Notes under the pieces: generated by a model
Seen by the model: the letters and a program-made list of their open reading frames with translations, nothing else
Databases searched by the model: none
What the model was told of the DNA's origin: nothing
Shown here: positions 1 through 12,849 of the stretch, in pieces
How positions within the stretch are numbered: the stretch's first letter is position 1
Layout: the number at the start of each line of letters is the position of its first letter
Translations under genes and position numbers: made by a program
Source of the DNA: Apostichopus japonicus
Taxonomy: Eukaryota > Echinodermata > Holothuroidea > Aspidochirotida > Stichopodidae
Length of the DNA: 64,000 bases
Reading direction: 5' to 3'
Assembly: GCF_037975245.1 (NCBI RefSeq)
Contig: NC_092580.1
Span: 18,284,001-18,348,000 of the forward strand

Positions 1-3000
1 ATTTTTGAAGAATTGAAGATGTTTTTCTCATTCAATTGAACCATCCAATTGTGTTTGCAGTGATTTTTCTCTAACCATCTAATAGCTGCTCTTGAATAAA
101 AACCGTCATTAATCTTGCTAATTTTTTTTTTTAAAACAAAAATGAACATTTAGCTTTGTGGTACCAAATTGACTTGGCAGATTTACCTCACCTTTATTTG
201 CATACAAGGACTAAAAAGTTCATCTGGACTACAGTGCATCTGTTAATAATTCTACTGGAATATGTTCACTTATTAAAAAAAAGAATTAAAAAAATTAATA
301 AAAAGCAACTAGCTATTTTACTGAAAGGGACCCCCAAATGTGCTAGGAATAACGGAATGGACACTAATGGTCAAACTTCATTTCCTTTGTTTTCTTTTTA
401 TACTGCTCTCTTGACCCAGAAAAAAAACTGTAGACAATGAGAGGGTTAACTGTCTATGGCAGCCATAATAATATAGTCAACAATTATTTGTCTTTCTTCT
501 ACAAAAGAAAACAAAACAGAAAAACAGCCTCACAAAAACGATCCCGAGAATTCACGACCCAATTTCAGTTTTATCCACGTCTACAGTTTTATCCACGTCT
601 AACAATCAAACCGCATCTGATCCACCAATTACATTACGAAAGCAAACAGCCCTTCAAGCACATTCTGTTACACAGTGGATCTTACAAACAGATTGAGGCC
701 CTTCCCTTTTGATTTGGCTATTGTTTTTAGGTCGAGGGGAGATGTAGAGAGCACTAAATAACTACGTTTTAACGAACTGTCTGCAAACATCTCCGAGCGA
801 AGTGGGCAAACAGTGTGAAAGATGATGATGACACACATACCCAGAAGGAAACAGAGGAGCAAGAGAAAGAGAGAGAACAAGAAAACTGGAGTCTCCCAGC
901 AATACAATCTCTAATGTGACGGTGTTGATTTAACATCTTATAAATTTTATAACTAAATTTGTTTGACGTTTTTCAGTGTGTCAATACAGTTCAAACTTCC
1001 CCATCATGTACTGCCTTGTGAAAGAAGATAGAGGAGGGAGTCGAGAAACCTTGATCTCCTTGTAAGATGAAAATCATTCTTAACAACAGAAACAGACAGA
1101 CAGTCACACATACATTTAAATTATTAGACATGTGCACCACATCTGAACAAATTCTTTAAAGTGCACATACTTACTACTCAGAGTTGTGTCAACCTTTCCT
1201 CTCAAACTTTGTATATAACTTTTTTTCTTGTCTTATAAGACAGAACAAAAAAAAAATCAGATGCTTCATTTTATGCAACTTCTACCAAATCAAGAGACAC
1301 CAAATAAATGAGTGTAAGTTTTTCTCACATAATTGCACGCACAAAACAAATCCAAAATATCTTTTGGGAATTAAGTCAATTTCGTTAATTAATAAATGTG
1401 GATGAAATAGTCGTGTTGTGACTTGCCAAACACATCTTGATGGACTTCAATAATAGAATAGTACAAAAATTTTATCAAAAATCTACCAAAAACATGTTGG
1501 CATTTATAATCTACTGATCTTTTTCCACATAGAATAATTCCAACATTGCAAGCCATCTACTAAAAAACATTATCCCTTTCCCCCCCCCAAAAAAAAACCC
1601 CAGACAACCATAAAGATTCTGCACAGGTTTGTTATCCAGCAAAATCATCTAGGTAGTCATACACTATGAATAGACCAATCACAGTTCATCACCAGCTTTA
1701 AGTCACAGCAGGTTGCCGTTTTTCTCTACATCAGCAATTACCGTAGCAATATGAACTTTTACAATATGCCGCCCATAATCCTAAAATGACTAAGTGATTC
1801 TAACTCGACTGTAACTGTGCCACAGTGTCACAGTGGGGGAGCTAACACAGTCTCTGGCATATCTAGGAGTTTACGTTCACAGGAAGTTCACTGTAGGAGA
1901 CCGAGAGAGAGAGGAATTAACAGGAAGTGCTTGTGGGAAGTCACTCCCAACCTATGTTGTCTTTCCATTCTTGAAGATGTCTTCACGTCCTAATTGTCTT
2001 TTCTTTTTAAAGAGTCGGCTCTTGCACCGACTTAAATTTACAAATTGTTACACACCACCGTACCTCTAAAAAAAAGTGTTCCTGTCCCCCAAGCTACACT
2101 TACTTCTCGACACAATTATTTGACCGTGAAACACAGAAGATTCATTGTATACGCTGAAGAAGAAAAAGAAACTGTACACACAATTTTTTGGGGCTTTAAA
2201 AAGAAAGTTCTAGATAAAGGTTGAAACATCAATGAACTCTGAGGCATTATACAATAAACATGTATGTCTTTATGACGTTCAGGACATTCCACTATCAAAC
2301 AGGTATCTTTAGCTATCGATCCCATATAGGTCCTAGCATTACTTGAGATTATACCATTTATAAGATAGGAATACCATTCTCATCATCATTGTCACATCCA
2401 TCAATCACTTGGACTGTTCCATTCTTACAGAATTCTTTATGCCTCTACAATTATGTACAGTATGTCTTCATGTAAAATATTACATTAAAAAAAACTTACA
2501 TTAGGACTACTTCATACAGTATGGGCAACTGGAATGTTTCGTTCATCTTTACTTATCAATGCTCAAAATTCGCACTTCTTTTTTAGTGGACGATTGAATT
2601 ATCACAATGTTTACTAATAAATTGAGCGAAACCCCACATCGAGAGCAGATAAATGCAGTGATGAGTCAATTGGGACATAAACAACTCGGTACTTTCTAGG
2701 AATGATTACTAGTACTTGAGAAGACTTCACCCGGCACGTTTGATGATAACATCTACATTTCCTTTTACAATGATGATGTTATCTGTCATTGCCGGAGACA
2801 GAATCCATTATCTCTCTTAGAATTGACTTTCCAATGAACAATACAGATTTCCTACTCTATTTTTTATCCTAAACCTTCCTCCACAAAATTGGAGTGAGGG
2901 TCGTTCCGACCGACTAGGTTACATTCATCTCATTCCTAAAGTAAGACGTCTTCCCGATTCCATTGCTAATGCTCAACTTTCCATCAAAAGGAACAAGAAA

Positions 3001-6000
3001 GAAAAAAAGATATGCATTCGGAAATTTATATTCCGCAGATGTATCCCATCAGATGAGAAACACAGATAATAGCAGCAGGGATATATCCAAGAGTAGGATT
3101 TCCACGCGCAAACTTGTCAGATCTGACTGCTGGGGTTTTGTAAACGCCCGGATAACGTTACAGTCGGGGACGTCAGCAGGTGTTGAAGAAGCTCTAGCTT
3201 CCATTTAAATACCTAACGTGTATCCGTTCTCCAAAGACAAATCACCTTTGATATCACGTTGCAATTATGACGGCTGCATTTTCCTGATTTATGGAAAAGT
3301 AAAAAATTATCAATATCACTTCCGCTCTAATTTTTGCACCTTGAACTTTTGATGAATTTTTTTGTTTCAACTGCAGCTCAAACAATTTGTTGCATGCATA
3401 TTAGTGGAACCGACTTTAAGAACATATCGACACAACATTAATACAGAAAAGATCAGGGAAATGTAGTTTGCACAGAGATTCGTTAAGTAAATAAACTGTT
3501 AATTCTAGTATATAAAAGTTACCAGTTGTTTCATCAAACTTATAGTTAGTAGAAAGAAAATCCACTTTTTGAAAAGAATTAAGATTCCACTAGTACCGAG
3601 CAGGACCTGTCAATGACAATTATATCCCAAATTTATAATTTGATAAATTCCTTTGACTAAATTGCAGAATCTTCTGGCCTTTCATACCCATAGATATCGA
3701 TTTCTAATATGCGAACCCCTCATCTCAAACCACCATACTTCTTCTGGTTTTCCAAAGCGGCAATAGCAAATATTTTCTCACAATTTCTTCCACGTTAATA
3801 ACGGCCGTCCACCTCAGATGGACACAGTTTGGTTCTTTTTTCTCTTCAGAGATTCTGAAATTTATTCTGTTTTTTTTTTCCAGGGCTAATTTTCTTTGTT
3901 TTTTATTATTTACTCACATCTCAGGAACATGATGAAATGTTATACTGTTTTGGAAACACTGAGTATTCTAAAAAAAAAAAACGACATCTGATACTGTTTG
4001 AGGATGGAACTTAGAAGGTTAAACAGTAAAGAGGGGAAAAATGATAAAAAAAAATACAGAAATGTCACTTCTGAAATTTGAATTGCTTAAGCATGTACAC
4101 TCGGAAACACTCCACGCCTCTTCACGACGTTGTGTCCTTCATGTGTTCAAGTGATTGGTTAAATAATATCACTGAAGCTATGGGACTGTCAAACGCATCA
4201 TACATAAACAAAATCTCTGAGGGTCCTTTCAAGGTATTATCCATGACTATTTCCTGTCTAGTTAACACAATAATAACAGAAATTTTCCAAAAATGATACT
4301 TAGAATGTGTCTCACTAACGAGGTCATTTGTAGCTGCATGACAGGTAGTATTAATGTAGAAGGCTCAATTGTATGGACTGTCAGTTTAGACTTAAGAGGT
4401 CCTAAACTTCACTGCCAGATGCAGAATATGTTTGGATTATAGTTGAAAATAAAAAGTAATGGTATTGCTAAGTAAGGGGGGGGGGAGAATTAATTAGGAA
4501 AGAAAAGTACAGATTTTCAGATTCCCCATTCCACTTGCTCAGCCAAAGTAAATAAATGCCCACCAGGATTCCTTCCATGCCAAACAACATCCATAAGACA
4601 ACTAAATAGCTCCCACACAGCCCAATAATTTTGTGGATATGTCAAAGAATTGGAGTGGTCCGATAGGGGGGTGTAGTATTGCAATTGCTTCGTTGCAGTG
4701 ATTTCTTACGGAAAATTTTAAAAGGAAAAAACGTTGACATTAGCAATAAACTTTTGGTAAGTGTGCGACATGAAGAACAGGAGAGTTTTTCCTGTTTCTA
4801 TATTTCATAATTTTTTTTCTTCAGAAATGGTTGCTTCATCAAGCGAGTATCCTTCTTACTGCTGGATTCACCAGAAGAGATAAATCCGAGCGAAGACAAC
4901 GACGCCCCGTAAGAGAAAGATACACCTTGTCAGAAAAAGTGCTCTCTTTGTTTATACAATCAGTAAACAAATGAAAGCCATTCGTAGCAAAGGACACGAA
5001 TTGCCTCCGACATTTCTGTACATTAGGGAAAAGTGTGGTCTTAGTGACAAAATAACTATAAACATTTTATCTGACTGTCAAACGGAATTGCCCCGACGCA
5101 CGGTGACAGTAATTGATATTTATTAATGAGGAGGATATAAAGTGGCAAGTGGGGGGGGTGGGGGTTACTTCTACTGGATTTATAACAGCAAACACTAGCA
5201 AAACAGACCTAAAGTTGTCTGTGATGCATTGAATTTTTTTTTCTTTTTTTTTCAAGTCATTGTTAGGAGCTATGCAGTCATCTAACAATTCATAATTCAA
5301 GATGGATGCTGTGAGAAGCTTTCAAAATAAACTAGCTGTTATCGAATTTATCTGGTTTCGTCTCTAGACTGAGAGATTTGTCACAACAGCCTCAAAGCAC
5401 AGTCATGTTGTCTACATGACTGAGTACCGAATATATTATCTCCATGGCAACCATAATTTCTGCTCAATTCTGCTACTAGCCTTTACAAGCTATTATGCTG
5501 CATTTGAGTCGAGCGCAATCGCGCAATGATGTTACAAGTAATTGTCGTCCAATTTGAGGTAATACATTTACGGAACTCAAGTGCTTGCGTGCCAGAGGAA
5601 AATAAACATGACAAAGAACTATATATACGCACAATCTCATTTCCGTCAGAAACTATTCCATTTCCTGATAATTAATTTGTAGTATGATGTCTTAACAAAT
5701 CAATGCTTAATGCAAAATATGATATCATGTTTCATATATATCACATTATATTCTATATGCATTTATCAAATAAAGCACTAGTCAATTAAAATTTTCATAT
5801 ATTTTCACCATGTATAATATAAAGCATGGTTCTGCATAAAGTAGTTATATTTCTATACAAACCAATGAAAGAACAGAACATTATGTATGTCTCCCTCTTC
5901 AAGTCTTTGTGTTTTTTGGTAATATTCATGTTTCTTCTTGATATAGTGATATTATAATGTTTCAGTAAAATATGATGAAATTCATCAATGTTTCTATACA

Positions 6001-6642
6001 CGACAAAACAACTTTGATTTGTGGCAGGGTTAAACGGGGTAATGTGTCCATTCTACTACAGCCTTCCTTTGTAATTCCCCACATGCTCGCTTCAGTGCAA
6101 CTAACTCAAAATGTGACCTTTGGTACACACTACACAGCAAAACAAGAACCCTTTCCATACAGGTATATAGTATAGGTGGACAGTCCCAACCGGATTGCAC
6201 AGAACATTTCTGCACACAAAAATTAAGCCAAGTATTGTTAGGATACCTGTGAGCAATATCCTATACCATTCTTATAAATACAAGAGACCCCCCCAAATGT
6301 TTTCTACATAATGCAGAATACATTTGAGAGACTGTGTAAGCTACTTACAGTCATATTTACACCATATTGAAGAAACCAAGTTTCACCAAAAGGTCTAAAA
6401 AAGGAAGGTCGGGGGTGTTCGAAGAGAAACCGCTGTTGTATATTGCTATTGAATTTGATGATGCTTGGGTTCAAACGATTCAAAACTTACAGCTCTAAAA
6501 TCAGACATACTGAGGAAAGTCTTTAAGGGCTTTATTTACATAACACATCATGGCGGTTAAAAGTTCATAACTTTCAAAAAATTATCGCTTCCATCGAGCG
6601 TTATTCAAGCTGGCACTTGACCGAGGACGGAGATAAAATTAC
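1..6642. other. Non-coding, probable intron or 3' flank of the PDZRN-like gene
   Basis: A+T-rich sequence with short homopolymers (C9 near 1580, G9 near 4477, G8-10 near 5152) and scattered chance open frames of under 95 codons. If the gene continues leftward, this is intron. No PDZ2-like KLGLT or GRYWS-type signature of a PDZRN C-terminus was recognised on the minus strand. Patches of higher G+C near 2730-3190 and 4850-4920 hold short serine- or lysine-rich readings, but no convincing exon with paired splice sites. Confidence 0.5.
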
Positions 6643-6781
6643 CTCATATTCAAAGTCGAACGCTCTGTCCAGATCATCTTCGTCGATAATGGGCATGCCG
6701 AGGTTGTCCATCGCATCTAAATCATCGTAAAGGTCCGTGTCGATGGTCGTCAGAGGTTCCTGGGGCGTGATCTCGCACAAG
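6643..6781 (-). CDS. PDZRN3/4-like gene, internal exon: acidic linker between PDZ1 and PDZ2
   Basis: Exon of 139 bp, read from 6781 down to 6643. The acceptor is a pyrimidine-rich tract ending gttgacag; the donor is ATGAG followed by GTAATT. The first base completes the Gly codon left by the exon at 7594-7823 (GG plus C), and 46 full codons follow, ending in phase 0. The peptide is very acidic, with TTIDTDLYDDLDAMDNL and IIDEDDLDRAFDFEYE. In vertebrate PDZRN3 the segment between the GTQT motif and PDZ2 is likewise acidic and tyrosine-containing, so position and composition agree. No known fold or catalytic residue is expected here; it is probably a flexible linker. The next exon (start of PDZ2) was sought by eye in 1-6640 on the minus strand and not found. 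Assignment rests mainly on linkage and phase match. Confidence 0.72.
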
Positions 6782-7593
6782 CTGTCAACGGCAAAACAAA
6801 ATTCAACGACTGAACGAAAAAGTTGCGTTTTTAACCATTTATTCTGCAATTATATTAGAAACCACAAAAAAATTCAAGTGGACACATGTCGGTGAGTTTA
6901 ATAAACATGATCAAGGTGGCCGAAATGACAGCAACGTGACAATTTGATATTATAAATTGAGAAATTCTTTTTGGGGTGTTTTTCTTTCAGTGCAAGTAAC
7001 CACCAAATAAAAAGTGCAAGATGCATTGGACAGATGGAAGGGGCCATTTTTTTGACACAGCTGTCATTAAGTGACCTTGGCTCATCATCACATCACAGAA
7101 ACCTGAGAGTGTTATAGCAATCCAACACTTAAATGCGTATCCCTGATACATGCAGCAAATGAAGAAACAGATAACACAGAGACTGCAGTAGACACGACCA
7201 CGACCTTCTTGAAACGTGTACCTCTCAAGTATTTTGAAACATGTCTCAAAACTGAAATACCCAACCTATCATATAAGTTGGAGAGAGAGGGAGGGCTTTT
7301 TCTTTAACAATTTACTGTTCTCTAGCCCTTCTAGTAAGCTTCTACGTTTTATCCACACCTTTCCAACGTATCTAGGAAACACCACAAATTTCAAAACCGT
7401 AGCGACACCACACATTTCAAACAAATGCCAGCACTACACATCTGATAGTTATCAGACTTTCCACACCAAGAGAGCAGCACACATGGCAGTTCCCATCAAC
7501 GTCATGATGGCGAAGTCTCTTTTAACATCATGATGGCATAGTTTTTTTCAAAGGAAAGTGATTCTTTCTACATATCTACATATATATACGTAC
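6782..7593 (-). other. Intron of the PDZRN-like gene
   Basis: An 812-bp intron joining two phase-compatible exons, minus strand, with GTACGT at the 5' end and a pyrimidine-rich tract plus CAG at the 3' end. It is A+T-rich and contains small open frames with no recognisable product. I see no embedded repeat of the families described elsewhere in the window. Confidence 0.7.
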
Positions 7594-7823
7594 CCCTCTA
7601 GACTGTCTGACTTCTCCACTTGATATGTTTGTAACACTTTCCAGAGTAAATCTCCACTTTGTAATTCTGTTTGAGTTCCAGCATTGCAGACCATCTTGTC
7701 CTTGGAGACCTGGGACGTGTCCTCTGTCCTTCTCAAGACCTGAACGATGATCGGTTCGGTGGCGTTTTTGAAGGCTTCCACAGCTTCCTCGTGCGAGGCT
7801 TTGGACAGATCTTTACCGTTTAC
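7594..7823 (-). CDS. PDZRN3/4-like gene, internal exon: C-terminal half of PDZ1 and GTQT linker
   Basis: Internal exon, 230 bp, read from 7823 down to 7594. It follows a good acceptor (ttctcatgattttccag, minus strand) and ends at a donor GTACGT (7593-7588). It starts in phase 0 with [19 protein letters not shown], the loop and second alpha helix of a PDZ fold. The last PDZ strand follows ([10 protein letters not shown]), then a linker with AGTQTELQ, and it ends two bases into a Gly codon after SDSLEG. The order VNG.DLS...[16 protein letters not shown] and GTQT is, from family knowledge, typical of PDZRN3/PDZRN4, RING-type ubiquitin ligases with two PDZ domains that act at membranes and synapses. 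The RING, zinc finger and GLGF-bearing first half of the PDZ domain must lie upstream and were not found. LNX or another PDZ protein is the alternative, but the GTQT linker favours PDZRN. G+C is clearly above the surroundings. Confidence 0.82.
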
Positions 7824-10800
7824 CTGGAAAATCATGAGAATTAATTCAAATTATACCTCCTAATTAAAACCGTTCATGTGTCTTTCAATTGTAAAAGTTT
7901 CATTATTTGTCAGTGAAAAATCACGTTGTTGTCATTCCTGTATATCATAACATGGGTAATTAATACAATTTGTATAGACCTTTAGATACCATAAATTTTT
8001 GTTTTGTGGAGGAAAAAGAACTCTTCACTTTCTTTCATGCATGACTCTGTGTTCTCAGTGAGGTGACACGTTTTTCAGCACAGCTAGTTTGTAACATCAG
8101 CCTGGTGTATATATATCTTCATGCTACGACCTTCGTGCATGTATTATGTACTCCCCGATAGAAAATCCCGACCCTTCACAAAGACACCCAGACACTCGTA
8201 TATAAAACGATACTGTTTTGTCACTGTAAATTAACTGCAGAGTTTAATGGAAAGGTCACTTGACACGCAAGTATCAGGAATCAAATCTACAGTGGCTTTA
8301 TGGCTGCAGTAATTTGACAGAGAGGAAAATTTGCAGCTGAAAATTATAGATTTGTTTTAATAGGAATCTTTATCAGCATAAAATTAGCTACTGGAGAGTT
8401 TTATCCTTTCAAGTCAAAGATATCGGCGGCGTATAAAATGAGAATGCGCTGAAACTAGCCAAGGTCAAGACTTCAAAGATCATCGTCAAAAACAAACGTT
8501 ATTGCACCAGAAATTTTATTCAAACGTATATAGAGTTATTCCAGTACATATCAGACTACCGACTGGAGATTTGAATCATATTTTCATTTTTTAAATTGAT
8601 TTTCTATTATCATTTTTTTGTAATTTTTTTTTTTTCTTTGGGTATCATTTTCTTTTTTTTCCCTACTCAAATGATCAGTGAACAGAGAGTAATTAATGAT
8701 TCCGACATTGAAATGTTCACCCAAATAGTCAGGTTACATAAATAATTACTAGCATGCAACTCCCAAGGACATTGAAGCAAAAGTAGAAAAATTGTTGTGA
8801 ATGTTTCCAATGAAACCTGAAAAATGAAAGCTAATCAGTGACATGAAAACATACTGTAAAACTATGGTTTCGGGAACAAATTTCTAGATTCAATCCAGAC
8901 CATCGCTCAAGGGTAATTCCACAGTGCAAGAATAGTTTGGGTACGTACGTGGAAAACAAATCTGTGAAGGGGTCGACCAACGTCGCAGCGGTAACGATAG
9001 ATTTAGGACAAGCATGAACAAGATTTGTTGAAAATTTTGAAAAGAATATAAACATTACAAATAAATTTGTGAAATAAGAATTTCATTTGAATATTTATTG
9101 GTTTATACCTCGCTGATTAGGGGCATGCAGCCAACACCTTAATCTAATAACCCTTCAGTCATTGCAATAATACAGTATGCGCATCACTATCATAAAAACG
9201 TGCCCATTTCACACTGTAAGAAGATGCATCCCTTACCATGGTATCACAAGTCTTTTATATCTTTTCACAAATAGAACCAAAAAGTATTAAATTATTCAAT
9301 GGCCATATATAGAGCTCTGAAATAAACCATTTCCATTAAAATCTATATCAAATGGTCAGCTATTTACATATTTCATAAAACATGGCTGTGCAAATAAATG
9401 CTGCAGTGAGTGAAATGTCCCCCAAAAAATCAATTCTGAGTATGTAAAGGGAAAAATGAATTTATTCATTCGTGTACCTTTTTCATATAGATTGCTATTT
9501 AGTATATACGTTGTACCTTTCTTCATTCAATGACTGCAAATGTATATTTTTACATATATAGTTTTAGCTAAACAACACCTTCCTTGAGTACATATAAAGA
9601 TTAATTCCCTCTTAAAACCTGCAATTGCCTTATATGGTAAAAAAAAGATGACCGTGATAATTTGAGACCGGCCCCTCTTTGAAGTAACTGATATCATGAC
9701 TTGTGTCCCAGATACTCGACCAACAATTTTTATACACACAGTCTGGTTTTTTTTTTTCGCGAGATGAATGAAAAATTAGCGAGTCGTTATCTTGGTGGTA
9801 GTATGACACATAGGTGGCTCACTCATCACCGGCCGACTTAATAGAGCAAAGAGCTGTCACTTATACTCGGATAAGACAGTCGAACTTGCCCTGCCAGGTT
9901 CATTGTCGACACCTGCAGGAATTAAGATCCTATTTGATTGACATTAAGTGGATTAAGTTACTGTTTCTCTCTACGTTTTCCTTTTTCTCTTCCCCCCTCT
10001 TTTCGCTTTCTTTTCTTTTCTTTCTTTCTTTTCTTTACTATTCTCTTATTTTAGATTTGTTTTGTCACCCCAAGGATCGAGTCTGTAAGTTAAAATGCAT
10101 TTTAAATATCCTAAACTAAATTTTAAAAGTAAAATTGATCTGTAATTAAAGAAGGATTTGTGTATTTTATTCACAGATTTTAGCCAGAAAGGAAGATGGT
10201 TGTATAAATATGCTAAATAACAACAAGGAATGAAAAATTTTAAAAAAACGTGTTGAATCAATCGAAATAAATCACAAGCTTTGGTTCGAGTGTATCTCCG
10301 TGATATAAGATTCAGTCATTACTAATATATTTGTCCTTTAATTCCGATACAGTGGTCACTAAGAACACAAATTCAAACAGTGATGATGATGTCATGAGAC
10401 ACTGTATTAGAGCTGTACACATATATATACATGATTGTGGTTGAAAATTAAGGCATAGCTAAAGTTTATTAGTCACAGCTACTTCTAATTTATTCCATAG
10501 CAATGTATGAATCACACACAGTACTATATATAGAACCAAATGACGTGGAGACTACTGTAGGAGTTCCAAACATTTTAATGATCAGTTTTCAACAATGACT
10601 AATTAAAATCGATTCGTTAAGATACATTTGACCTGGACTTCCTTAATGTCACACGCCACACCAAATAAACTGAGGACTGCTGTCAACGTATTGCATCAAA
10701 ATGTTTGAGAAACATTAATGTACTTAAGAAATCATTCATGTATTGCACTCAATTGGCCCTCAGACTTTGTTGGGGTTTGTCTGTGCAGGTCGGTGGGCGT

Positions 10801-12100
10801 TTTTGGCTCGCTTGACTTGACGCTTGACGAATGGGATGGTTTGATTCATGTATTGCACTCAATACAGCCAAACGGACAGAGAGACCAACAGACAGATGGA
10901 CTATAGGTGGTAACACAAGTCCATCCATTTTGTAAGCTGACAAGTTTGTGTACAGTATACATACAGCCAAATAAAGGCAGGACCTCCCCTGAACTGCTCA
11001 TACCCAATAAGAATTCACCTTTAATTGTTCTAAGTACTCTACTTACATATAATATTCTCTCTGGGAAAACGTGACGGTTTTCTCTTGATTTCTGTACTTT
11101 GCTTAGAAACCTGTCATTTTTCTTCCAAGATTGCAACAATCCAATGAACCAAAATGCTCAGTAAAAGTAAAACAACTGCAATTGTACACATTACATATAA
11201 TATGTCTGATATTATAGTCCCTAGTTTGTTCTCAATCTGTGCGTCCAAGTTTTTTTGTTCACCAAACACACAGGAAATTAAAATTCCTTCCTTCGATATC
11301 ACAAAAAAAAAAAAAAAAAATTCTGCTTTCATACATTTTTTGTTTTTCTTTGGTTTTGAGGGGAGGGTGCCTCCCTGACAATATTTTGTTTCCGGATTAC
11401 AGATCTTCGTACAGCCTAAAGCAAACAGTCATTATATTTGGGGGCTTTGAAAGAATGACAACTTGATAGAACTTTTAATCAATCCTGATCCGGGCTTAAT
11501 CCGCCCTCAACCGAGTGGGTATCGAATGCATCCTGCCTACCCCCAGGGTGTAATCTAACTAACATCCTAATACACCAATATCATAAAATCACAGAGATTT
11601 TACGCTTTACGGGCACAATCCCCGATATTTGTCATGTTTTGATCTTCTTTATAAGCTGTTCATTGAGTACATTGACTCCCGGGTTTCACAGGGAGGTACA
11701 GCTGCAATTAATGATTTTCTCCACCATTTCTCAAAAGTACAAGGACGACCTTCTCTATCAAAACAAGAGCTCTCGGAAGACTTCTGGAGTTAATCTATTC
11801 GCATGTAGTGAAGCAGCAGCCGAGCATTTTACCATTGAAATTTACCAAATTGTTTCTTTCCTATTTTTATATGAAATTAACTTTTCCTTGAAAAGCTATA
11901 GAAATCTTTGAAGTCAATCAAGTATTTCATATTAATTAAGAACATTAATAACAGTACTGTATATTGACATGAATATTCATTGTACATACAGTACAGATAG
12001 ATGACTGTAAAGTAGTGCTTTACAAAACCCTACATCACTACGTGCTTCCACATTCTATTATCCATCAGTGTCCATCCACTAGAAGAAGCTCAAGGCTTAT
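7824..12100. other. Non-coding, probable large intron
   Basis: A+T-rich sequence upstream (minus-strand sense) of the PDZ exon. It holds a CT-rich stretch near 9980-10035, an 18-base poly-A (11303-11320) and a pair of 20-bp direct repeats at 10734 and 10844 (listed separately). No homologous coding segment was recognised. If the PDZRN-like gene is intact this is intron. Confidence 0.5.
10734..10863. repeat. Pair of 20-bp direct repeats around a G+C-richer insert
   Basis: The 20-mer attcatgtattgcactcaat occurs at 10734-10753 and again at 10844-10863, both exact. The 90 bp between are richer in G and C than the flanks and themselves hold near repeats (cttgacttgacgcttgacga). It could be a local tandem duplication with diverged interior, or a short insertion with long direct repeats. 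Confidence 0.75.
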
Positions 12101-12103
12101 CAA

Positions 12104-12200
12104 CCTCCTCCACCCTCCCTCTGTCCCTACCTATTTACCCATCCACCCACCTATCCACCCACCCACCTAACCACCCACCCAGCCCCATCCTCTCCCTCAC
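12104..12200 (+). repeat. Degenerate CCAC/CCATC-rich simple repeat
   Basis: Pyrimidine-rich, largely G-free stretch made of loose repeats of ccacc, ccatcc and cctacc. It lies about 100 bp before the 27-bp minisatellite and shares its C/A-rich strand bias, but not its unit. Confidence 0.7.
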
Positions 12201-12286
12201 ATCAAAGAATATGACATGTTTGCAGCTAATAACCTGCTATGAAGAATCACTAGATGCAGCACAATTTCGCCTAAATCTGGCTAGTA

Positions 12287-12846
12287 TCATGTAACCCTAC
12301 TCTACACACTACCCTGGATAACCCTACTCAACACACTACCCTGAATAACCCTACTCCACACACTACCCTGAATAACCCTTCTCTACACACTACCCTGGAT
12401 AATCCTACTCTACACACTACCCTAGATAACCCTACTCTACACACTACCCTAGATAACCCTGCTCTACACACTACCGTGGATAACCCTACTCTACACACTA
12501 CCCTGGATAACCCTACTCTACACACTACCCTGGATAACCCTACTCTACACACTACCCTAGATAACCCTGCTCTACACACTACCGTGGATAACCCTACTCT
12601 ACACACTACCCTGGATAACCCTGCTCTACACACTACCCTGGATAACCCTATTCTACACACTACCCTCGATAACCCTACTCTACACACTACCCTGGATAAC
12701 CCTACTCTACACACTACCCTGGATAACCCTACTCAACACACTACCCTGGATACCCCACTCTACACACTACCCTGGATAACCCTACTCTACACACTACCCT
12801 GGATAACCCTACTCTACACACTACCCTGGATAACCCTACTCTACAA
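12287..12846 (+). repeat. 27-bp minisatellite with telomere-like AACCCTA core, about 20 copies
   Basis: About 560 bp of tandem 27-bp units: a 9-bp ACACACTAC-type part followed by CCTGGATAACCCTACTCT. Each unit contains AACCCTA, one letter short of a vertebrate-type telomere hexamer pair, but the spacing is 27 and not 6, so this is not telomeric DNA. Because 27 is a multiple of 3, both strands read through as 9-residue repeats (DNPTLHTTL on plus, CRVGLSRVV on minus); these are by-products. Variants (CTAGATA, CCGTGGATA, CTGCTCT) recur in order. One unit near 12748 lacks a base and shifts the frame. Confidence 0.95.
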
Positions 12847-12849
12847 TTG

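Noticed and set aside
2731-2804. Minus-strand peptide with MTDNIIIVKGNVDVIIKRAG
   Set aside because: Only about 25 codons between stops, no splice acceptor, no recognisable family.
4740-4927. Minus-strand 60-codon serine/lysine-rich frame, considered as a PDZRN C-terminal exon
   Set aside because: No family signature, and no good acceptor or donor at sensible phases.
12287-12846. Interstitial telomere
   Set aside because: AACCCTA recurs every 27 bp with a non-telomeric spacer, not as a 6-bp array.
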